A DNA stretch of 64,000 nt, taken from NCBI GenBank assembly GCA_916700875.1, contig CAKAKS010000066.1, positions 20,513,490 to 20,577,489 on the forward strand. The letters are read 5' to 3'. Below, piece by piece: positions 48,089-58,838 of this stretch. The position numbers and the translations under genes are program-made. A model generated the notes under the pieces. That model saw only the letters and a program-made list of their open reading frames with translations. It ran no database searches and had not been told where the DNA came from. The number at the start of each line of letters is the position of its first letter. Positions within the stretch are counted from its first letter, which is position 1. The DNA is from Sebastes aleutianus (taxonomy: Eukaryota; Chordata; Actinopteri; Perciformes; Sebastidae).

Positions 48089-51000
48089 ATGTTTAGTGTA
48101 ACTCAAAGCTCCAAGTCCGAGTTCCTGGACAAAGCCAGGCAGGCCAGGGAGGAACGGAAAGGACACAAGGACAAGGAGAAATCAGCAATCCTCATCCAAG
48201 CCCTGGTCAGGAGATTCCTCTGTCGCTGCAGGATCCAGAAGCAAATACGGTAGTCTCTTAATCTTAAATGTTTGCTCTGAACATCATTAGTAAAATAATA
48301 CATATATGGTTTCATCATGTTCATGTAATCGTTGGCTTTGTATATTTTCTGTTTGTTGTCTCACCAGGAAAGAGGTTGATGACTATTTTCAAGCTTCTGA
48401 AACGGGGACATCAAAAAAAAATGCACTTTCAATTTTCAAAATTGCTAGGAAATTACTATTCGTATATCGCCAAGAGGATAAGATGGTGAGTTGCACACCT
48501 ACAGTTTAGGTCAATACGTTAATAACAATCATTAGTACACTGTCATAATAATGTTGTTACGTGTTAATGCTTACCTTTGTGGACACTATTGAGAGACTGT
48601 TGTAAACATAACAGTAGTAGTTTATACACTTGTCTTCAGCTGTGTCAAACGACTGTATTTTGTACATTCCTCAGAGGTTTGAGAAGCTCTGCCGTGCAAT
48701 TCTTGCCAGCATGGAGGTTGAAAATGAACCTAAAGTGAGTGTGCATATGCTGCCTTATACCATCAATATACCAAACATTCTTTAAATGGGATTTTTGTCT
48801 CAGTGACTGTTCTCACATTCGTCTCCCAGGTCTGGTATGTTTCCTTGGCTCTTTCCAAAGACCTCACCATTCCTTGGCTCAGACAGATCAAAGAAGTGCT
48901 TTGGGTCTGCTGTCAACTACTGAAACATTTAAAGGTTAGTCTTGATTCGATGCTGGAAAATGTGTTTGGATATTCATTTTATGACTTTAATTGTGCTTAT
49001 CGCTGTCTGTTTTGTCATACGCAGCCTGACATACTTCAGGACAATAAATTGGTAACGCTGTACCTCACCATGCTGGTGACCTTCACCGACATGTCAAACT
49101 GGCGGATAGTCCGAGGGAAGGGTGAGTCTTGAGTCACGCTGATGTTGTTGTTATAAACTTATCTTTTGTTATTGCAGGACATGCTTTCTGTAGAGAAAAA
49201 TGTTATAGATTCCGCTCATTATTATAGGAGAAGCTCTCAGACCCGCTTTGATGAGGATTTGTGAAAATATCATGGGCCATCTCAATCAAAAGGGATTCTA
49301 CTCAATACTACAGGTTCAGTATTACAGCTCATACTTTTTCAGTTTTATCAAAAGAGTCAATTAAGTCCTGTGACACCTTTTTTTTTCTTCAGTGCCAGCT
49401 GTCAATTTAATAAAAATGCACATTGTATGTCATCTTCACTTTTCTTGTTTAGATCTTGCTGACCAATGGCTTGGCTCGGTCCAAACCGTCTCTCTCCAAA
49501 GGCACTCTAACAGCCATCTTCTCTTTGTCGTTAAGGTGAGCTGGGAGCTGGTAATAATTTGGTTATATCCAGTAGCTTTGTGTTTTTGTGATTTTATTTA
49601 CAGTCTGTCCTTTTAACAAAATCTAATATTTTCCAGGCCAGTCATTGCTGCTCACTTCTCCGACAACCTGCTAAGATCATTCCTCCTTCACATCATGTCA
49701 GTTCCAGCCGTCGTATCCCACCTCAGTGTGCTTACTCCAGAGGTAAAAGCCTCGTCACATGTTGATGTTGCATGGTGGTACTGTGTATAATAATTTGAAC
49801 TATTATTAGAGAGTAGGTTATAACATCTGCTCTGTCTCAACAGTGTATGGCGTCCGTCCAGACGCATGATCTGCTGCGGAAGTTCATTCTCTTTCTCAGC
49901 CGGGAAGAACAGTGTTTGGACATCTGTGTGTGTCTGGAGGGGAGCCACACACTCTGCTTACTTGGTATAGCATTTTGAATAAATATGTGCTAGCTGTGCA
50001 CAGAGAATCATTGTGTGTCCTGTGGACTGTTAATTGTACTGTTGTGACTGTGATCTGTCTCATGTTTAATAGGCAACCTGATTCACTTGGGCTACCTTAA
50101 CGAGAAAGTCCTTGAAGAGGAGAACAACCATTTTGTGAAGGACCTGACTGACATGCTGTCGTACTGCCAGAGATATGTATCCCAAAAGAAGTCCAACCTC
50201 ACCCACTGGCACCCTGTCCTGGGCTGGTTCTCCCAAACTGTAGACTACGGGTCAGTGAAATATGTTACATTTGCTTGAATTAATCCAATAACTTAATATT
50301 CACCAGAAAACTGCATAGAAAAGGGGTTCCCAGGAGACCCGAAATATGCAAACAGAGGAAAGGTTTGAGGTCCTTTAAAAGCAAACATTAACATTTTCAT
50401 TTCTAAGGGTGCTTTCACAAGCCAACAGCATCAAAGTCTGTGATTCCCTTGTGGCACCTCTTGAGATGAAAAAGATAAATTCACTCCTTCGTAAATGCCC
50501 CTCAGCTAATTATTTTTTTTATGTGGTACGCTTTGATTTGTGCACTGTGAAACCAAACCAGACTAAATAGAAATCAAACCAAAAATATCAATTTAACTCT
50601 GATTTTGACTAACCAAGCGTACTATGGCTTGTGAAAGCGCACTTAGATAGCACAAAAATCAATAGTGCTCTAACAAAGAACATGCAGAGATGTCATGATA
50701 GATTTACTCAGGCTGCCTGGTCTCTCCTGAGGAAGAGCTTTAGCTTGAAATTTGTTGTTTATGTAGATTCATGCATATTAAGCCATCATGTGTTGTACGT
50801 CTTTAAAGCATAATTATTTGTGTGCTTTCTGCAAATAACAGATTGACTTGTATTGATTCTCACTTTTCCTTTGTTAAAATACGAATGCTAGATATGTACA
50901 CTTGACTTTGTCTCCCCTGTGCCTCCTCTGCCTCTTGTTCTCTGTAGTCTGAACGAGTCGATGCCGCTGGTCACTAAACAGCTTCAGTACCTGTGGGGTG

Positions 51001-54000
51001 TTAATGTCATTCGGACGCTCTTCAGTGACGTCCTCTCCAAAAAGCTGGAGAGTCAGGAGCCCACTCCCCCACCCCCGCAACCGAGCACGTCACAAAACAA
51101 TCTACCAGTTAAAAGTGAGTCATAAACCCAAACCCATTCTTATATTGTATTCTAACAATTTAAGCACAGTCTGTTGAGTTTGAAGAAGAGGTTTTTACGG
51201 GGTCACTGAAGGTTCTTTGCATCCCCGGTGTGTTGTGTCTGTGTTTTGACAGACCTCTTCAAGCGAGCGTTTCAGAAATCGGCCTCTGTGCGGAACATCC
51301 TGAAACCAGTCGGAGGGAAGCGAGTCGACTCGGCTGAAGTTCAGAAGGTGTGCAGCATCTGTGTGCTCTACCAGACGGCTCTGTCAACACTAACGCAAAT
51401 ACGACTCCAGATACTCACCGGTCAGTACCACAATCTTACAGTTTTTTATGTCAAATAAACATACCGTATTTTGTAAAAACATCACGGAGTCTGTCACTGT
51501 GCATTCTCTGCAGGTCTAACACATCTTGATGACCTTTTGCCCAAACTGTGGGCCTTCATCTGTGAGCTCGGTCCTCAGGGAGGCCTCAAACTCTTCATGG
51601 AGTGTCTGAACAATGACACTGAAGAGTCCAAGCAGCTCCTGGCTATGCTCATGCTCTTCTGCGACTGCTCCCGGCACCTCATCACGTAATGATTTTTACT
51701 GTGTTGTGTATAAAATGCCCCACGTAGCAACAACATTTTTATGACACGCTGTTAATGTGTTACAGAATCCTGGATGACATTGAAGTCTATGAAGAACAAA
51801 CATCTTTCAAGATCGAGGAACTCCTCACCATCTCTTCATTTCTGAACACGTTTGTGTACAAGATGGTATGGGATGGCATCTTAGGTGAGTGTGTGACCTC
51901 TCTGAATCTTGACAGTTATGATGATGATTGAAAAGATCTATTTTGTTACTGAAAAAGCTGTTGTGTATATTTAATAGAAAATGCAAAGGGAGAGAAACTG
52001 GAGTTGTTCCACAGTGTTCATGGCTGGTTGATGGTGCTTTATGAGCGGGACTGCAGGCGGCGATTCACCCCTGATGACCACTGGCTACGCAAGTAAATAC
52101 AAACACTGAAAATATCCTATACACCTTCCGTTTCTGCTTTGTGATCACATTTAAAAAGCTCACCTTTACCTCTTTTGTGGTGTTGTGTTCAGGGACCTGA
52201 AACCCAGCCTGTTGTTCCAAGAGCTGGAGAAAGGCAAGAGAAGAGCCCAGCTTTTACTGCAGTACATCCCACATGTCATTCCTCATAAAAACGTGAGTAG
52301 AAAGGATCCTTTCTTTTACGGCAGAGTGTCGTTTTCATTTTTAGTCGTATATTTACCTTCCTTCTCATTTCAGAGGGTGCTGCTGTTCAGGAACATCGTC
52401 ACGAAGGAAAAAGAAAGTTTAGGATTGGTAGAAACAAGCTCTGCTTCACCACACGTCACCCATATTACCATTCGACGCTCACGGATGTTAGAGGTATGCA
52501 GTCAACAGATCAGATTTTTTGAAGAAGAGCAAACATGTCGGTGTCAGTTTTTCCATTATAACACTTACTATTTCCCCATTCTAAGGATGGGTATGACCAG
52601 CTCCGCAGATTACCGCCAAATTCCATAAAAGGCGTCATTCGGGTGAAGTTTGTCAACGACCTTGGAGTAGACGAGGCTGGTATCGATCAGGACGGTGTGT
52701 TCAAAGAGTTTCTAGAGGAGATCATTAAGAAAGTGTTCAATCCTGCTCTCAACCTGTTCAAGGTAAGTCAGGCAATTAGAAAGCCCCCCTTTTTTTTAAT
52801 CATCACACTTTCTGCTGCTGACTTTGATTTTACTGTTTTGTATGATGGGATATTTATTTTCCACAGACTACAAGCGGAAATGAGAGGCTGTATCCTTCAC
52901 CCACATCTTACATCCATGAGAACCATTTGCAGCTGTTTGAGTTTGTGGGGAAGATGCTCGGGAAAGCCATATATGAGGTATATTTGCTGATTGATTTGTT
53001 GATCTCACTCTGAACACTGCGTTTGGTAATCTTGGGCGAACGTGTGACTGTGACTTCTGTGTGCTCAGGGCATCGTTGTGGACGTCCCTTTTGCCTCCTT
53101 CTTCCTCAGTCAAGTCTTGGGTCACCACCACACCACTTTCTACAGCTCCATCGATGAGCTGCCCTCGCTGGACTCTGAGTTTTACAAGAACCTCACGTCC
53201 ATCAAGGTCGGCTAGAATTACACTTGAACAATTTGTTTTTCACTGATTTCTCACATTTTTGTCTCACATTTTTCATTTTAATTGTTTTTTGCAGCGCTAT
53301 GACGGAGATGTAGGGGATCTGGGACTGTCGCTATCCTATGATGAGGATGTTATGGGGCAGGTAAGAACAAAAAATGTGGAAGATATGATACCAAATACGT
53401 GAAATTCAAAAGTGAAAAGCTACTTTGTATCTTCGCTTACAGCTCGTCTGTCATGAGTTGATACCTGGGGGGAAAACCATGCCGGTCACCAACGAAAACA
53501 AGTATGCAAATTCATATCCAATCAAATAAAATAGGATACTGACCCATTTTAAATTTAAAATGTTTTGTCCTTTTTCTGATTGTTGTGAACTCAATAGAAA
53601 TCACTGTCTAACTCTGACCTAAACTCTACCATTTCCTGCAGGATCAGCTACATCCACCTCATGGCCCACTTTCGGATGCACACGCAGATTAAGGAGCAAA
53701 CGGCAGGTTTCATTCGGGGCTTCCGCAGCATCATTAACTCTGAGTGGCTGCACATGTTTTCCACGCCTGAGGTTCAGCGCCTTGTCTCAGGAGACAATGC
53801 TGAGATTGATCTGGATGACCTCAAGTATGTGACATTTCAGACATCTTTAATGAGCAGACTTAATTCTTCTTCTTTACAGTTGTACTCATTGTAATGGATG
53901 TTTCCTCAATAAATGTGCCCCAGATCTAGCAGGCCTTTTCTGTTAATTCAGTAGTCAAACACTTTGTTAGAGGTGCAACAGACTTTTTACTTCATCTACG

Positions 54001-55154
54001 CCTCCTGTTCACAGAGATGCTCATCCTTGTCATCTTCTCCTCTCTCTCTCAGGAAACACACGGTCTACTATGGAGGTTTTCACAGCAGCCATCGTGTCAT
54101 CATCTGGCTATGGGACATCCTGTCCAGTGACTTCACTGCTGAAGAGAGGGCCATGTTCCTTAAAGTAAAGTGTTTTTAACTGTCACAGCCAAAAGCTGTT
54201 AAAGGGCGGGTCCATTATTTTTGAGTTTTTAGCTTCCCAGTGGTGTTCCAAATTTTGGTCAAAGTACATTGTAAATGGAGTCTGTTCTGGTCTTGAAGAC
54301 GGCAATATAATGGCTTCATTCCCCGTTGGAAAGGGCTGTCTGATGGCGAGGTAAAGCGGTGAAAGTATTTTAAATATAGCGTACACTTAACTGATAGATT
54401 TTTTTATGTGGCTAAAATACGTTTCTCTGCTGCTCCTGTCCACAGCTGCTTTACCTCGGCGTCAGACAGTCCTTTCTGATGGGGAACTGAATATTGCTCT
54501 CTTCAAAGCCACCAGACTCCATTCACGAAAACAGTTTTACAATTTTACCTCACAGAACGCGGGAGTATACATACTTCAAAAAATCAGTTATTTCCAAATT
54601 CAGCACATCCAATGTTGACTCAGCCAGTGCTAGCGTTCACATTTTTCATAATCTTATTGATTAGCTTGCTTTGGTAACCTACATCACTGCAGAACACATA
54701 TGGACCAGCCCTTTAATTTCACCACCCAAGTGATTTATCATTGTCTCATTTATTCTTGTGTGTGGTTTCACAGTTTGTTACCAGCTGCTCTAGGCCGCCT
54801 CTTCTAGGTTTTGCCTACCTCAAACCACCTTTCTCCATCCGTTGTGTGGAAGTTTCAGATGATCAGGTAAGAGTTAAAAAAAAGGAGTAGATTGATGCAG
54901 CTTAAAAGTTGTTACACATACATGTGTTATGTTTGTACTAACAGAGCATTTCCTGCATCTAGGACACCGGAGACACCCTTGGCAGTGTTCTTAGGGGCTT
55001 TTTCACAATCCGCAAGAAGGAGCCCGGTGGTCGACTCCCCACTTCATCAACATGCTTCAACCTGCTCAAGTTGCCCAATTACAGCAAGAAGAGCATCTTG
55101 CGCGACAAGCTGCGCTACGCTATCAGTATGAACACAGGCTTTGAGCTCTCCTAA
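48089..55154 (+). CDS. UBE3B: Ubiquitin-protein ligase E3B (HECT type)
   Basis: 26 coding exons: 48089-48249, 48368-48485, 48675-48734, 48830-48934, 49025-49121, 49228-49313, 49453-49535, 49637-49742, 49844-49964, 50073-50250, 50948-51114, 51253-51420, 51514-51685, 51766-51884, 51978-52092, 52193-52292, 52374-52493, 52586-52762, 52867-52977, 53069-53206, 53295-53360, 53443-53501, 53642-53824, 54053-54164, 54774-54866, 54963-55154. The product is 1068 aa, equal to human UBE3B. An IQ motif lies at about 29-58 (AILIQALVRRFLCRCR), which binds calmodulin in the family. The HECT domain fills about the last 310 residues. The catalytic Cys falls at 1036 in SSTCFNLLKLPNYSKK, the same number as in human, and the C-terminus is MNTGFELS. 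It passes ubiquitin from an E2 through this Cys to substrates. All splice borders are GT/AG and phases close. KCTD10 diverges from it upstream. Confidence 0.96.
50251..50947 (+). other. UBE3B intron, nothing recognised
   Basis: AT-rich intronic DNA between exons 10 and 11. No inverted ends, coding remnants or RNA genes are visible. Confidence 0.4.
54203..54712. mobile_element. TTAA-flanked MITE, 510 bp, in a UBE3B intron
   Basis: The left end AGGGCGGGTCCAT and right end (other strand) AGGGCTGGTCCAT are inverted partners. TTAA lies outside both (54199-54202 and 54713-54716). No transposase is encoded. It sits between the exons ending 54164 and starting 54774. Confidence 0.8.
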
Positions 55155-57192
55155 CTCCATTGCATCAGGACAATCGTCACAGGAGGGTTGTGTTGAGCAG
55201 CCTGAGCTGAACGAGAGGCTCGGCATACCCGGACTGGAGGCTGTCAAGTCAAAGGGGCATCACCTAAAGAAAAGGGGACACATGAAGGACCTACAAACTC
55301 TCCTTTTGTCTCTTTTTAAAACAGGATGAGCTCTGCTCTACTTCAGCCCCCCCAACCCCCCTCACATCGAAGGGGATGCTGTCTCTGCAGCACAATCCAA
55401 TTTTTAGCATCTCCCTTTGCCACTCCCAAAATTCAATATGTGGTGTATTTAACTTGATGAAATACGGATATGCAGTGGCTACATCTCTGTTTCTCAGGCT
55501 TAACAGAATCACACTTGGATCTAACACTCCCATTTTAGGCGAACTGGAAAGCAATACAGATGCAATGCAAGCCATTAGACACGTGGTCGACTCCATCGAG
55601 TGAAACCAAGCGATGCATTGTTAATATACTTACAAGCTTGGACTCCATTATCCGAGGCAACTTTAAGCTGATATTGGAAGAGTCTTAAAATGTTTTGCCG
55701 AACATAATGCATCTTTTATAAATGGAAGACAAATCAATGTCTTGTGTTTAACCTCCATGAAGGAGGAGTGGCTCACAGTAGTGATCCTGTGTTTATTACA
55801 TTATTGTCCCATTTCGAGGAAAATCATTTAGACCTCGCTCCATTTCTCCCCACTAAAAGACTCTGCAGTCACCTGAGAGAGACGTTAGGTTTTTATGTTC
55901 TCATTTGAACATCTGCCTCAGTTCTGGCGAAGCAGCAGCATTTCTCGACACAAAAAAAAAAAATCCAACTGTTGTTTGATTTAGAAAAGATGTCCTTGCT
56001 GTAGCATTTTACTTTTGAGTAAAAAAAAGAAACTGGAAATTTTCGGGCTCTGTTTGTATCTGCCCAGTAAAGCAGATACAGCTGTTCATTGTCACACATC
56101 TGTGCTTGACCTCCACTCCAAAAAAATGAAGAGCAAAAAGTTAATCAATGATGAGTCTTCGTACTTAATACTAGTAAAACTGAAGATTTCTCACCATACC
56201 TTTGAATAACGTTGAGTGCCTCATATAATGCCACCGCCCTTTGCTCTCACATGTCTGACTGTAATCCAATTGTAACCAATAACCACGTATATCGGAAACA
56301 AGCCATAGAAACTATGGGGGCTATGTACCTGGACTTAATCTCTGCTCCGACTAACAATAGAATTGCAGAAACCCAACCACTACTACCACTGCAGTAACAA
56401 CAGCAACAACAATAACTGAGGAGGTTTTTACTACAATGCGCTCTGATCTCTGTGGATTTTTTTGAGCCATGCGGAAAAAGAATTGGAGGTTTAAAAACCT
56501 CTCAACATGATGTCATGGACTGGTTCGTCAACCAAATGTGACTGCTTGATCTTTTGCTCCCTTGGATGGAAATGTTGCCGAAAAGGGACAAGGGTGAATG
56601 CTACCTTATCAGCCTAAATATTACTTTACACAGGGTTCAATTAGATCATATAGCTGAGGAAGTTACTAGAAAGAGGACTTCTACTTTCAAAGAAAGAAAA
56701 TAGCAAATCTTTACCATGTTCTTTATTATGCAAAAAAATTGTTTTCTGTCATGAATGAGTATGGATACCACAAACTATAGAACATACTGGTAATTATTGC
56801 CATGTTTCTAACTAGTATGGCCATTAACTTCAAAATAAGTGATTATAATTATATATAACACTGGTTATATTGAATTAACCTGCAGCATACTAATGAGATT
56901 AAACTATTTTCAGATCTGACAAATCAGTCCGGAGGATCTCGCTCCCGCTCTCCTCCTTTCAATCTGTTCCAGCAAGAAGTGGAAACGCTGCGAATGGATT
57001 CACACGACATGCTACACTCAAGTGTGTGTTGGCGTGTGAGAGAGATGAGAGATACCTCACAAGCTTGTCTGTCTGGTGATGAGGTTTCTCATCTGTTTTA
57101 AAATGATGTCAAGAGTAGGCTAGACTTTAAATGTACCAGTGGAATGCTGATGCTGACCTTTGACTATCCGCTCTTTTAGTACAAAAAATATG
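55155..57192 (+). other. UBE3B: UBE3B 3' untranslated region
   Basis: About 2 kb follow the UBE3B stop without splice-consistent coding sequence. The small frames here, including minus-strand 55291-55596, have no recognised domain. The first convincing plus-strand AATAAA is at 57193. Confidence 0.45.
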
Positions 57193-57198
57193 AATAAA
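57193..57198 (+). terminator. UBE3B: Candidate poly(A) signal of UBE3B
   Basis: AATAAA about 2 kb after the stop codon and about 50 bp before a MITE begins at 57250. Confidence 0.45.
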
Positions 57199-57249
57199 AA
57201 TGATCCTGGAAATGTTTTCATCCTTCTGAAAGTTTTCATCTCTTCTTAA

Positions 57250-58255
57250 AGGGGAACACCACCAAAATGAAGAATTATAATATGTTATTTCTATGGCCTA
57301 ATAAGGTTCAATCAATATTTGTGAAAATGAGCTACTCTCTCCCAAAGCCAGAAACCAGAGAAGTCTCTAACTTGTGATGTCATATAAAGTCTGGAGCTGC
57401 TCCATAGACAATGAATGGGAGACTGATTTTGTGGACCCACAGAATGTTTGTTTTCTTTTTTTTATACCCAAATGAGCTTTATTCTATTGTAGTGTTCTCA
57501 GTTGTGAAACAGAAAATGTCCCTTTATACTCAGAACGTTCCCCTGGCTGCTCTCAGTGTCATCTATAACCAGCGGGCAACTCTGGGTTCTGAAAAGTGAA
57601 GCCAATGTGGAAGTGTCTTAAACTTGCATTCTTTCTAACAGCCAGCAGGGGGCGACTCCTCTGGTTGCAAAAAGAAGTCCGATTGTATAGAAGTCTATGA
57701 GAAAATGAGCCTACTTGTCACTTGATTTATTACCTCAGTAAACATTGTAAACATGAGTTTATGGTCTCATTCGCTAGTTTCAACTCTTCTTCAATACAGC
57801 ATGATGTTCATTTAGTAAATTATGATCCCATTTAGAGTCAAATAGACCATAAAGCAGGGGATGCTTTAGGGCTTGTCTACCTTGTGATTGACAGGTCGCT
57901 ACAACGGCGTTGTCCGGTCTGGGAGTTGTTCGTATTTTCCTCTTAGAACTTTAACCCTTTCACAGTGTGTTTTTTTAGTTCATGAAAGTTAATTATAACC
58001 CTTTTGGTTGCCAGAAAATGTCTTATTCAGTCTTCAGTTGTGCTTAGCTCTACCCTGACGCTAAGCACAACTGAATGATGAATGAATGCTAATTCATTGT
58101 CTATGGAGCAGCTCCACACTTTATACCCTACGACATCACAGTTTTGAGTTTTAGCACTCTAGTTTTTTGGATTTGGGAGGAGAGTTGTTCATGTTTATAA
58201 TATTTTTAGACTGTCTTAGACCATAGAAATAATTGAAAATGGGTGTAGTTCCCCT
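57250..58255. mobile_element. TTAA-flanked MITE, ~1.0 kb, with long inner inverted arms
   Basis: The left end AGGGGAACACCACC and right end (other strand) AGGGGAACTACACC are inverted partners with TTAA outside (57246-57249 and 58256-58259). The inversion continues inward: GGAGCTGCTCCATAGACAAT (about 57391) pairs with ATTGTCTATGGAGCAGCTCC (about 58097). The centre (57600-58000) holds another repeat with CAGCCAGCAGGGGGCGACTC, so the element may be composite. No transposase. Confidence 0.8.
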
Positions 58256-58764
58256 TTAAAGTGTCTTTGAGACTGGCTGCACAGTATGGAGTGTGTTGTG
58301 TGTGTACAAAATTAGATTCCCATGTAAGATTTGTCCATGTGTAAGATACTTTCCCCCCACCTGTAATGTTAAATCATGTACACCAGTATTATAAAATCAT
58401 TTACTTTGAATCATTCACAACACAATGAGTGTTTTTCCCTCTCAAAGCACTGGAATTCAATTCTTTACATTTAATTGGTTGATTACAAACACCTGCTGAG
58501 TCTACCAGTGTGGATCTGCGCATGACTGCAGTGTGTTGTTGTCAGGCTGTTGAGTGACAGCCAACCCCGTTTACAACATCACCAGGAGCCTGTGGGATTG
58601 AGAAATTAACTAACTCCACATTTTCTGGTGGATTATGGTGTAAATGCGCACGTCTGAGTCATATCCTCCATTGTGCTCAGGTCCCTGCACTTTAATCAGT
58701 TGAATTATTACTGCCTGACTCTTCATGAAGTGAACAGTGCTGTTATTGGGGGGACTACCACAAC
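58256..58764. other. Upstream region of the ALDH3 gene
   Basis: Between the MITE and the 12-bp array before the ATG. No exon is evident. The promoter and leader of the ALDH3 gene are expected here, but no core motif stands out. Confidence 0.3.
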
Positions 58765-58830
58765 TCTCCACCTGAATCTCTATCTGAACCTCTACCTGAA
58801 CCTCCACCTGAACCTCCACCTGAACCTGCA
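58765..58830. repeat. Degenerate 12-bp tandem repeat just upstream of the ALDH3 start
   Basis: About five units of CTCCACCTGAAC with C/T variation end 9 bp before the ATG at 58839. In the ALDH3 frame an in-frame TGA at 58821-58823 closes the upstream reading, so the array is untranslated leader, not an N-terminal extension. Confidence 0.8.
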
Positions 58831-58838
58831 GAGCAGAC

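Noticed and set aside
47816..48166. A 116-codon minus-strand frame spanning the UBE3B start exon
   Set aside because: Its left part is LINE-derived and its right part is only the antisense of UBE3B coding sequence, so it is a chance fusion, not a gene.
55291..55596. 101-codon minus-strand frame after UBE3B
   Set aside because: Lies in the UBE3B 3' UTR, no domain, no splice or promoter support.
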